Below, in pieces: positions 1 through 5,841 of a stretch of 5,875 nt of DNA. Each line of letters starts with the position of its first letter. The stretch's first letter is position 1. The stretch comes from Acidimicrobiales bacterium. Lineage in GTDB: Bacteria; Actinomycetota; Acidimicrobiia; Acidimicrobiales; CADCSY01. The notes beneath the pieces were generated by a model. The model was not told the DNA's origin, did not search any database, and saw only the letters and a program-made list of their open reading frames with translations. The stretch spans positions 1-5,875 of the forward strand of contig JAUJLZ010000133.1 of the NCBI GenBank assembly GCA_030447125.1, given 5' to 3'. The position numbers and the translations under genes are program-made.

Positions 1-1070
1 AGCTCGGTGACCACGGCGGCGATGCGGTCGGTCTCCTTGCGCCGGATGAAGCCGATACCGCGCACCCGGGTGGGCGAGGAGGCGAAGGGAGCGACGACGG
101 CCAGGGTCTGGGCGATGTCGGAGCAGTCGACGAGATCGACGTCGACGCCGACCAACCCGCCCGTTCCCTCCACCTCGGTACCGTGCTCGTCCTGGCGGAC
201 CCTCGCGCCCATGGCCGCCAGGATGTCGACGAAGGCCAGGTCGCCCTGCACCGACGCCGAGCCCAGCCCGGGGACACGCACCCGCCCACCGCAGAGGGCG
301 GCGGCGGCGAAGAAGTAAGACGCCGCGCTGGCGTCGGGCTCGATGCGGTGGTGACCGGCGCGGTAGGAGCCAGGCGCGACGGCGAACACCCTCTCGCCGA
401 CCCGCTCGACCTCGACACCGAAGGCGCCCATGGTGGCGGAGGTGACATCGAGGTAGGGGCGGGAGACGAGGGCGCCCTCGACCTCGACCCGCACCCCCCG
501 GGCCATGGCCGGGCCGCTCAGCAACAGGGCGGACACGAACTGGCTGGACACGTCGCCGGGGATGGACACCGAGCCACCGTCGAGACCATCGGCCACCACC
601 GTCACCGGCAGATGCCCCGCCTCGCCCCCGTCCTCCACCACCGCTCCGAGGTCCCGCAGCGCCTGCACCAACAGCCCCATGGGCCGGGCCCGCAGCGGGG
701 GGGACCCGTCCAGGCGGTAACGCCCCCATCCCAGGGCGAGGAGGGGGAGCAGGAAGCGGGCGGTGGTGCCGGCCAGGCGGGCGTCGATCTCGGCCGGACC
801 CGGGGGGACGACGCCGCCCACGCCCTCGACCACGATGGTGGCGGTCTCGGGATCGTGGTCCACGGAGATGCCCAGCGCCACCAGGGCGTGCACCATCGCC
901 GTGGTGTCGTCGGCCAGCAGCGCCCCCTCGAGGGTGCTGCGTCCCCCGGCCAGGGCGGCGACCACGAGGGCTCGGTTGGTGAAGCTCTTCGAGCCGGGCA
1001 CCACGACGGTGGTATCGAAGGGACCACCAAGGGGCTCGACGGCGAGGGTGGTGACGCCGAGTCCCGTCAC
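1..1070 (-). CDS. aroA: 3-phosphoshikimate 1-carboxyvinyltransferase (EPSP synthase), C-terminus cut by window edge
   Basis: EPSP synthase transfers the enolpyruvyl group of phosphoenolpyruvate to shikimate-3-phosphate, the sixth step of the cytoplasmic shikimate pathway leading to chorismate. The 356 visible residues read without a stop and run off the left edge. Seen: PGSKSFTNR at residues 25-33 (K28 and R33 match the substrate-binding Lys and Arg of the family), LAGTTARF at 99-106, RARPMG at 127-132, GDVSSQFVSALLL at 172-184 (the Ser-Ser-Gln phosphate-binding group), EPDASAASYFFAAAAL at 244-259, DCSDIAQTLA at 315-324 (D318 fits the catalytic Asp) and RRKETDR at 343-349 (K345 fits the catalytic Lys). 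The family is usually about 420-440 residues, so roughly 70-85 are missing, including the expected DHR region. The start is a GTG whose bases form GTGA with the tyrA stop. No clear Shine-Dalgarno precedes it, so translation probably depends on coupling to tyrA. Identification is secure. Confidence 0.96.
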   Translation of the reverse strand, partial: MTGLGVTTLAVEPLGGPFDTTVVVPGSKSFTNRALVVAALAGGRSTLEGALLADDTTAMVHALVALGISVDHDPETATIVVEGVGGVVPPGPAEIDARLAGTTARFLLPLLALGWGRYRLDGSPPLRARPMGLLVQALRDLGAVVEDGGEAGHLPVTVVADGLDGGSVSIPGDVSSQFVSALLLSGPAMARGVRVEVEGALVSRPYLDVTSATMGAFGVEVERVGERVFAVAPGSYRAGHHRIEPDASAASYFFAAAALCGGRVRVPGLGSASVQGDLAFVDILAAMGARVRQDEHGTEVEGTGGLVGVDVDLVDCSDIAQTLAVVAPFASSPTRVRGIGFIRRKETDRIAAVVTE

Positions 1071-2143
1071 GCCAGGTGCCGGCCGATGGGGTGGTAGCCC
1101 AAGGTGGCCAGAGCTTCGGCCAGACGGCCCACCAACTCGGCTCGCACCACCAGGATGACGACGCCGGCCTCGCCCTCGCCGGAGTGCACGATCTCCAGGC
1201 TGGCGATGTTGACCCCGAGCTCGGTGGCCAGCGTGGTGATCTCGGCGAGGACGCCGAGGCGGTCGGTCACCGGGACCCGCAGCTCGGCCAGGTCGGCGGT
1301 GCTGTCGGCGCCCACGGGCAGGCTGCGGCGGGCGGTACGGGCCTGGCCCAGCAGCGCCAGCAGGGCCTCCCGGTCACCGGTGGCGACCGTGGCCCGCACG
1401 CGGCCCAGCGCCGCCTCCAGGTCGGCCAGCAGTTCGACGATGGCCGGGGCGTTCTCGGCGCAGATGTCGGGCCAGATGCCGGGATCGCCCGCCGCCACCC
1501 GGGTCATGTCCCGGAAGCCGCCGGCGGCCAGGCGCAGCACCACGCCGTGCTCCTCGGACCGGTCGGCGGCCAGGCCCATGAGGGCGGCGGCGGCCAGGTG
1601 GGGGACGTGGGACACCACGGCCACCAACTCGTCGTGGCGTGCCGGGGCCAGCTCGACCACCTCAGCCCCGAGTGAGCTGACCACCGAACGCACCAGGGAG
1701 TGGGCGTCGGGGTCGGTGCCGGCGACGGGGGTGAGCACCCAGACCGACCCCGAGAACAGTGAGGCGTCGGCCCCCTCCACCCCGTCTTGCTCGCTTCCGG
1801 CCATGGGGTGGCCGCCCACGAAGCGGGGGTCGTCGACCGCGGAGACGATGGAGGCCTTGACGCTGCCCACGTCGGTGACCACACCGCGTCCCTTGAGCGC
1901 GACCTCGGCCTGGCCGGCCACCGCGCCGACGGGGGTGGCCACAAAGGTGACCTCGGCCTGCGCATCCTCGCCCACGGCATCGAGCGCTCCCCGGGCCAAC
2001 GCCCGCTCGGCCCGCACCGGATCACGGTCGTTGCCGGTGACGTGCCAGCCTTGCGCCCGCAGGGCCAGGCCGATCGATCCGCCGATCAACCCGGTGCCCA
2101 CCACCACGGCGCGCCGCTGGTGCCTGGGCGGCGATGCGGTCAT
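1067..2143 (-). CDS. tyrA: prephenate dehydrogenase with C-terminal ACT domain
   Basis: TyrA oxidatively decarboxylates prephenate to 4-hydroxyphenylpyruvate, the committed step to tyrosine, in the cytoplasm. The protein is 358 residues. A Rossmann nucleotide-binding fold opens with VVVGTGLIGGS (residues 13-23). The acidic residue after the second strand (NDRDP, D39) suggests NAD+ rather than NADP+; this is inference. Family motifs follow: VTDVGSVK 89-96, GGHPMAGSE 110-118 (conserved His112), SHVPH 178-182 and GGFRDMTR 208-215 (R211 fits the prephenate-binding Arg), then WPDICAENA 224-232. Residues about 288-352, with TDRLGVLAEIT, form an ACT domain, typical of feedback-controlled TyrA of the Bacillus type. 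The chosen ATG forms ATGA with the aroH stop and places the nucleotide-binding motif at the usual distance from the N-terminus. The frame stays open 34 codons further upstream, but that part overlaps aroH and looks non-native. Arogenate use cannot be excluded. Confidence 0.95.
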   Translation of the reverse strand: MTASPPRHQRRAVVVGTGLIGGSIGLALRAQGWHVTGNDRDPVRAERALARGALDAVGEDAQAEVTFVATPVGAVAGQAEVALKGRGVVTDVGSVKASIVSAVDDPRFVGGHPMAGSEQDGVEGADASLFSGSVWVLTPVAGTDPDAHSLVRSVVSSLGAEVVELAPARHDELVAVVSHVPHLAAAALMGLAADRSEEHGVVLRLAAGGFRDMTRVAAGDPGIWPDICAENAPAIVELLADLEAALGRVRATVATGDREALLALLGQARTARRSLPVGADSTADLAELRVPVTDRLGVLAEITTLATELGVNIASLEIVHSGEGEAGVVILVVRAELVGRLAEALATLGYHPIGRHLA

Positions 2144-2532
2144 CCCGGGAGATCGTCCCGCAGTCCGGCTGCCCCCTCCAGGTACACGTGGCGCAGCTCG
2201 TGGCGAGGCAGGGTCGTGTCGAGGTGGGCCAGCACCCGGATGCACCGGGCGGTGCCCCCGGTGATGTCGAGCTCACGAGCGCACAACATGGGCACGTCGC
2301 CCAGGCCGATCGTGCGGGCCGCGGTGGCCGGGAAGGCCGAGTGCACGTCGTCGGTGGCGGTGAAGACCAGGCTCACCAGCTGATCGTGGTCGATGCCGTT
2401 GCGGGAGAACATCTCCTCGAGCAGGGCCACCACACGCAGGCGGACGTGATCGGGCGTGTCCTCGTCGAGTGTGGTGGCACCGCGCAGGGCTCTGAGCACC
2501 GGCGTGATGCTACCGGGGGCCGTCTCCCGCAT
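2140..2532 (-). CDS. aroH: chorismate mutase, monofunctional AroH type
   Basis: AroH rearranges chorismate to prephenate, feeding phenylalanine and tyrosine synthesis; the next gene, tyrA, uses its product. The 130-residue protein matches the small trimeric AroH class (about 115-130 residues, as in Bacillus subtilis), not the helical AroQ class. Seen: LRALRGATT at 13-21 (R17 fits B. subtilis Arg7), FTATDDVHSAFPATAAR at 57-73 (R73 fits Arg63), CARELDITGG at 84-93 (C84 and E87 fit Cys75 and Glu78), CIRV at 97-100 (R99 fits Arg90), RHVYL at 114-118 (Y117 fits Tyr108) and LRDDL at 124-128 (R125 fits Arg116). Position 70 is Thr where B. subtilis has Lys60, a site I recall varying in the family. 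The ATG is chosen for a strong Shine-Dalgarno 9 bases upstream, and it overlaps rluB by 23 bases. A GTG at 2499 would give an N-terminus nearer the B. subtilis length but lacks a Shine-Dalgarno. Confidence 0.93.
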   Translation of the reverse strand: MRETAPGSITPVLRALRGATTLDEDTPDHVRLRVVALLEEMFSRNGIDHDQLVSLVFTATDDVHSAFPATAARTIGLGDVPMLCARELDITGGTARCIRVLAHLDTTLPRHELRHVYLEGAAGLRDDLPG

Positions 2533-3262
2533 CGGCGGCCGCCTCCTCCAACGCCCGCACCTCGGAGGGTTCGAGCAGGCGCCACTGCCCGGGTGCCAGC
2601 GAGACATCGGACAGCGGGCCGATGCGGAAACGGGCCAGGCGCACCACCGGGTGGCCCACGGCCTCGCACATCCGCCGGATCTGGCGGTTGCGACCTTCGT
2701 GGATGACCAGGCGGAGGAGGTTGGGGGGCGTCAGGGACACCTTGGCCGGGCTCGTCATCCCATCGTCGAGCTCCACACCCTCCCGCAAGTGGCGGACGGC
2801 GGCGGGCGAGGGCGTGCCCTCCACCTGAGCCAGGTAGGCCTTCTCCACGCCGTGGGAGGGATGGGTCAGGCGTTGGGTCAAGTCCCCGTCGTTGGTCAAC
2901 ACCAACAGCCCCTCGGTCTCGAGGTCGAGACGGCCCACGGAGAACACCCGGGGTTGGGTCGGGACCAGGTCGATCACCGTGGGGCGACCCTGGGGATCTT
3001 CGGCCGTGGAGATCACGCCGGCGGGCTTGTTGAGCAGGTAGTAGACCAGCCCCGCCTCCACCGATGTCGACACCCCGTCGACCGCGATCTTGTCGTGCTC
3101 GGCGTCGACGCGGCGCCCGAGGACGGCGACCTCGCCGTTGACGGTGACCCGACCGGCGGCGATCAGGTCGTCGCAGACCCGGCGGCTCCCGAACCCGGCC
3201 CGGGCCAGGACCTTCTGCAGTCGTTCACCGCTGGCGCTGTCCGAGGCCTGCGGGTCGTTCAC
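2510..3262 (-). CDS. rluB: rRNA pseudouridine synthase, RluB/RsuA family
   Basis: This enzyme isomerises a specific uridine in rRNA to pseudouridine; RluB itself acts on 23S rRNA near the peptidyl transferase centre. The 250-residue protein has an N-terminal S4 RNA-binding domain (about residues 13-60, ERLQKVLARAGFGSRR) and a catalytic domain with YYLLNKPAGVIST at 74-86 and GRLDLETEGLLVLTNDG at 110-126. D113 is the expected catalytic Asp. IHEGRNRQIRRM at 187-198 and LARFRIGPL at 209-217 are also typical of the RsuA/RluB/RluE/RluF group. The GTG start forms GTGA with the scpB stop. The stop (TAG) lies 23 bases inside aroH. The assignment to RluB rather than a sister enzyme rests on neighbourhood: an rluB-like gene directly after scpB is common in Gram-positive and actinobacterial genomes. 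The exact target base cannot be read from sequence. Confidence 0.92.
   Translation of the reverse strand: MNDPQASDSASGERLQKVLARAGFGSRRVCDDLIAAGRVTVNGEVAVLGRRVDAEHDKIAVDGVSTSVEAGLVYYLLNKPAGVISTAEDPQGRPTVIDLVPTQPRVFSVGRLDLETEGLLVLTNDGDLTQRLTHPSHGVEKAYLAQVEGTPSPAAVRHLREGVELDDGMTSPAKVSLTPPNLLRLVIHEGRNRQIRRMCEAVGHPVVRLARFRIGPLSDVSLAPGQWRLLEPSEVRALEEAAADAGDGPR
2542..2549 (-). promoter_or_regulatory. ribosome binding site of aroH, inside the rluB coding sequence
   Basis: The minus strand reads GGAGGAGG, an excellent Shine-Dalgarno match, 9 bases before the aroH ATG. It is the only strong one in the operon, at the only junction that is not a 4-base start/stop overlap. It supports the ATG start over the internal GTG. 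Caveat: the same bases encode the Glu-Glu pair in the C-terminal tail of RluB, so the match could be partly coincidental. Confidence 0.7.
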
Positions 3263-3837
3263 CGGTCGCCGGGCACGGGTGACGGGCGCAGGCCCTGCTC
3301 GAACGCCTCGACCATGGCCGCATCGGGCACGAAGTCACCCAGCGGGGGGAGATCGGACAGCGAGTCGAGACCGAGCTTCTCCAGGAACGTCGAGGTCGTC
3401 CCGAACAGGGCCGCCTGGCCCGGACCGGGGTCGCGTGCGACCTCCTCGACGTAGCCCCGGACCTGGAGCGTGCGCATGACGCCGTCGACGTTGACCCCCC
3501 GCACGGTGGCCACCTGGGCCCGGGAGACGGGCTGGCGGTAGGCCACGATGGCCAGGGTCTCGAGTGCGGCCGCCGACAGCCGGGTCGACTGGCCTTCGAG
3601 CACGAAGCGCTCGACGTAGGCGTACAGCTCAGGGGCGGACTGGAACCGCCAACCCCCCGCCACCCGGGCCAGCACGAAGCCCCGCCGCCCGGCCACGCAG
3701 TCGGCCGCCAGCGCGGCGCAACGTTCCTCGACCACCGAGGGCGCCACCTCGAGGAGCTGGGCCAGGAGCTGGGTGGGCACCGGGTCCTCGGCCACCATGA
3801 GGATGGCCTCCAGCGCCCGGCCCACCTCGTCGCTCAT
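3259..3837 (-). CDS. scpB: segregation and condensation protein B
   Basis: ScpB dimerises and binds the kleisin ScpA, forming with the SMC ATPase the bacterial condensin that compacts and segregates the chromosome on the nucleoid. The 192-residue protein has the expected two winged-helix domains. The first spans roughly residues 1-80 (ALEAILMVAEDPVP near the N-terminus, GGWRFQSAPEL at 61-71). The second begins near 88 with LETLAIVAYRQPVSRAQV (92-109), then VRGVNVDGVMRTLQVRGYV at 112-130. The family signature FGTTSTFLEKLGLDSLSDLP lies at 145-164. Length is normal for the family. The ATG forms ATGA with the scpA stop and the gene's own stop forms GTGA with the rluB start, so it is coupled on both sides. 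A GGTGAGG-like stretch sits too close to the start to be a good Shine-Dalgarno. Confidence 0.95.
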   Translation of the reverse strand: MSDEVGRALEAILMVAEDPVPTQLLAQLLEVAPSVVEERCAALAADCVAGRRGFVLARVAGGWRFQSAPELYAYVERFVLEGQSTRLSAAALETLAIVAYRQPVSRAQVATVRGVNVDGVMRTLQVRGYVEEVARDPGPGQAALFGTTSTFLEKLGLDSLSDLPPLGDFVPDAAMVEAFEQGLRPSPVPGDR

Positions 3838-4640
3838 CCCTCACCCGCCCCGGCCTCACCCACGCCGGCGGTAACGAGGCGTGGGGTCGACTCGGCATCG
3901 TCACCGATCCACACCACGGTGATGTCGCCGAAACGCTCGGCCTGGTCGAGGGTGACCAGGCCCTCCTTGCACAGCTCGAGCAGGGCGAGGAAGCGCACCA
4001 CGACCGCCAGGCGCTCCTGGATCCCCCTGGTGAGGCGGCGGAAGCTGGTGCGCCCGGCGCCGGGCAGGGTCCGGGCCAGCTCGGCCACGGCGTCACTCAC
4101 GCTGGCCCTCACCAGGCCCAGGTGGGCGGTGTCGACCCGGGGCACGGGGCGAGGGGTGACCGCCCGCAAAAAGGCGGCCCGCACGTCGGCCGCACTGACC
4201 CCGGCGAGCAGATCGGGGGCCAGGGCCAACAGGCGCTCGTCGGGGCCGCTGCGCCGGGGCACCGACAACCGGGCGTCGTCCTCCATCGCCGCCAGCACCC
4301 GGGCCACGTCCTTGAACGTCTTGCACTCGAGCAGGCGGCCCAGCAGCAGGTCGCGCTCCTCCCACAGCCCGAGCTCGTCGTCGAGCTCCAGCGCCACTGG
4401 TGCCGGCAGGAGGCGGCGGGCCTTGAGCTCGATCAAGGTGGCGGCGATGAGGAGGAACTCGGTGGCCGCCTCCAGGTCGACGCCATGGTCGGCCAGCCGG
4501 AGGCGTTCGAGCTCGGCCAGGAACCCGTCGACGATGGTGCTCAACGAGACCTCGTAGAGGTCGAGCTCCTCGCGCAGGATGAGGTGCAACAGGAGGTCGA
4601 ACGGACCCTCGAACACCGGCGTCTGCACCTCGTAGGCCAC
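3834..4640 (-). CDS. scpA: segregation and condensation protein A (kleisin)
   Basis: ScpA is the kleisin subunit that bridges the two SMC heads and carries ScpB in the bacterial condensin complex. The 268-residue protein shows the family N-terminal signature VFEGPFDLLLHLI (residues 9-21), then EFLLIAATLIELKARRLLP (61-79), which matches the conserved SMC-binding helical region. A variable acidic linker follows, then a C-terminal winged helix (about 207-246, RLAVVVRFLALLELCKEGLV then FGDITVVWI). Length is ordinary. The start is a GTG giving MAYEVQTPVFEGPF, a typical actinobacterial N-terminus; a second in-frame GTG four codons later is possible. No Shine-Dalgarno is seen, but a TANNNT hexamer lies 7 bases upstream, which fits a leaderless transcript. 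This is the first gene of the operon and it diverges from trpS. Confidence 0.94.
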   Translation of the reverse strand: MAYEVQTPVFEGPFDLLLHLILREELDLYEVSLSTIVDGFLAELERLRLADHGVDLEAATEFLLIAATLIELKARRLLPAPVALELDDELGLWEERDLLLGRLLECKTFKDVARVLAAMEDDARLSVPRRSGPDERLLALAPDLLAGVSAADVRAAFLRAVTPRPVPRVDTAHLGLVRASVSDAVAELARTLPGAGRTSFRRLTRGIQERLAVVVRFLALLELCKEGLVTLDQAERFGDITVVWIGDDAESTPRLVTAGVGEAGAGEG

Positions 4641-4647
4641 TTGAGCC

Positions 4648-4653
4648 AGGGTA
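4648..4653 (-). promoter_or_regulatory. putative -10 element of the scpA operon, leaderless start
   Basis: The minus strand reads TACCCT, fitting the actinobacterial -10 consensus TANNNT, with 7 bases (GGCTCAA) before the scpA GTG. Transcription would begin at or a base or two before the start codon, explaining the missing Shine-Dalgarno. No convincing -35 box is seen. The hexamer is a loose consensus, so this is inference from spacing and context. Confidence 0.5.
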
Positions 4654-4676
4654 ATGGCGGGGTCGGTGGCGGAGGT

Positions 4677-4695
4677 GGACCCCTACGATCGGTCC
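4677..4695. repeat. short inverted repeat flanking the trpS -10 element
   Basis: GGACC at 4677-4681 and GGTCC at 4691-4695 form an inverted repeat with a 9-base spacer that contains the TACGAT hexamer. A repressor site centred on the promoter would have this geometry. Five-base arms in G/C-rich DNA occur by chance, so confidence is low. Confidence 0.22.
4684..4689 (+). promoter_or_regulatory. putative -10 element of trpS, leaderless start
   Basis: TACGAT fits TANNNT and is one of the few A/T-containing spots in this region. It ends 8 bases before the trpS ATG, so the transcript would start within about 2 bases of the start codon. No Shine-Dalgarno lies in the right window (the bases before ATG are GGTCCCC), which agrees with leaderless translation. 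No clear -35 box is visible. Confidence 0.55.
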
Positions 4696-4697
4696 CC

Positions 4698-5678
4698 ATG
4701 GCGCGCGTCTTCTCGGGCATCCAGCCAAGTGGCGACCTTCACCTGGGAAACTATCTCGGTGCCCTGCGGCACTTCGCCCTCGATCAACACGAGTACGACT
4801 GCGTGTTCTGCATCGTCGACCTCCACGCCATGACCGTGCCCCAAGACCCCGATGCGCTGGGGCGGCGCACGCTGGAGACGGCCCAGGTCCACCTGGCCGC
4901 CGGACTCGACGCATCGGTCTGCACGCTGTTCGTCCAGAGCCACGTGCACGAGCACGCCGAGCTCTCCTGGCTCATGGAGTGCACCGCCAGCGTGGGCGAG
5001 CTGCGGCGGATGACCCAGTTCAAGGAGAAGTCGACCGACCAGGAGTTCGTCTCCGGGGCGTTGTTCACCTACCCCGCCCTCATGGCCGCCGACATCCTGC
5101 TCTACGCGTCCGACCGGGTCCCCGTGGGCAACGACCAGCGCCAGCACCTCGAGCTGACCCGCGATCTGGCCGAGCGCTTCAACCACCGCTTCGGGGCCAC
5201 CTTCGTGGTCCCCGCCGCGGCCGTTCCCCGCGTGGGGGCACGGATCATGGACCTCCAGCGTCCCACCGACAAGATGTCGAAGTCGGCGACCTCGCCGCAG
5301 GGCACGGTGGGGCTGTTGGAGGACCCGGCCTCGATCGCCCGCAAGATCCGCCGGGCCGTCACCGACGCCGAGGTCGAGGTTCGCTACGACCCCGAGGCCA
5401 AGCCCGGCGTGTCCAACCTGTTGGCCATCCTCGGCGCCGCCACCGGGCGGGATCCCGTCGAGCTGGCCGACGGCTACCACCAGTACGGCCCCCTGAAGGC
5501 CGACTGCGCCGACGCCGTGGTGGCCCTGCTCGAGCCCATCCAGGCCCGCTACGCCGAGCTGGCCGCAGACCCGACCGGCACCGCCGCCATCCTGGCCGAG
5601 GGCGCAGCCAAGGCACGCGCCGTGGCCGCCCCCGTCCTTGAGCGGGCCCGCACCGCCGTCGGCCTCCTCCCCCGCTGA
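4698..5678 (+). CDS. trpS: tryptophanyl-tRNA synthetase
   Basis: TrpRS, a homodimeric class I synthetase of the cytoplasm, activates tryptophan with ATP and charges tRNA-Trp. The 326-residue protein has near-usual length (E. coli 334). Seen: the HIGH-type signature PSGDLHLGNYLGA at 10-22 (HLGN at 15-18), WLMECTASVGELRRMTQFKEK at 91-111, FTYPALMAADILLY at 123-136, VPVGNDQRQHLELTRD at 141-156, which forms part of the Trp/ATP site, and the KMSKS loop at 192-196. The C-terminal helices appear complete and the gene ends with TGA. The ATG lies nine residues before the HIGH block as expected; the frame stays open far upstream, but only as antisense of scpA. The leader is too short for a T-box or attenuator, so any tryptophan-dependent control must act at the promoter or elsewhere. 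Confidence 0.97.
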   Translation: MARVFSGIQPSGDLHLGNYLGALRHFALDQHEYDCVFCIVDLHAMTVPQDPDALGRRTLETAQVHLAAGLDASVCTLFVQSHVHEHAELSWLMECTASVGELRRMTQFKEKSTDQEFVSGALFTYPALMAADILLYASDRVPVGNDQRQHLELTRDLAERFNHRFGATFVVPAAAVPRVGARIMDLQRPTDKMSKSATSPQGTVGLLEDPASIARKIRRAVTDAEVEVRYDPEAKPGVSNLLAILGAATGRDPVELADGYHQYGPLKADCADAVVALLEPIQARYAELAADPTGTAAILAEGAAKARAVAAPVLERARTAVGLLPR

Positions 5679-5734
5679 TCCGCCCCATCGGCGGCGGACC
5701 CGCCAGCCGAGCACGTCGGCCGCCGACCACACCC

Positions 5735-5749
5735 GCCGCCGCAGGCGGC
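5735..5749 (+). terminator. 6-bp hairpin downstream of trpS
   Basis: GCCGCC, loop GCA, GGCGGC form a perfect 6-bp stem 56 bases after the trpS stop. No T-run follows, so it is not a classical intrinsic terminator; actinobacterial terminators often lack one. It may act with the second hairpin 20 bases further on. Confidence 0.35.
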
Positions 5750-5769
5750 CCCCTCCTGGCTGGCGGCCC

Positions 5770-5786
5770 GGCGAGCGAAGCTCGCC
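5770..5786 (+). terminator. 7-bp GAA-loop hairpin downstream of trpS
   Basis: GGCGAGC, loop GAA, GCTCGCC form a perfect 7-bp stem, the strongest simple hairpin in the tail. No T-run follows on either strand. An alternative outer pairing, CCT-C-CTGGC (5752-5760) with GCCAG-A-AGG (5784-5792) and one mismatch, would compete with it. A termination or 3'-end stabilising role is inferred from position. Confidence 0.4.
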
Positions 5787-5813
5787 AGAAGGTGGTCAGG
5801 GCGAAGGGCGACG

Positions 5814-5833
5814 GCTCCGCCGGCGCCCGGAGC
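5814..5833. repeat. 6-bp inverted repeat
   Basis: GCTCCG at 5814-5819 and CGGAGC at 5828-5833 are perfect complements around an 8-base loop. This is the third inverted repeat in about 100 bases. Its role is unknown: it could be a further termination structure or part of a dispersed intergenic repeat. Confidence 0.35.
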
Positions 5834-5841
5834 ACTATCAG

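Noticed and set aside
2144..2245. A 34-residue N-terminal extension of TyrA
   Set aside because: It overlaps aroH in another frame, is Pro/Gly/Arg-rich, and the ATG at 2143 makes a standard ATGA overlap with the aroH stop.
1104..2264. Long plus-strand open frame (386 codons) opposite tyrA and aroH, and similar long frames opposite aroA (183-1097) and rluB (2456-3454)
   Set aside because: They are antisense shadows of well-identified genes in G/C-rich DNA, with low-complexity Ser/Thr/Arg/Gly/His composition and no family motif.
4122..4697. The trpS frame stays open 192 codons upstream, suggesting a fusion or N-terminal extension
   Set aside because: The upstream part is the antisense of scpA with Gln/Gly-rich composition. 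The ATG at 4698 places the HIGH signature at the normal distance from the N-terminus and has a promoter-like hexamer before it.
4641..4697. T-box or tryptophan attenuator before trpS
   Set aside because: The gap is only 57 bases, contains no T-box-like sequence or Trp-codon leader peptide, and the likely transcription start leaves no leader.
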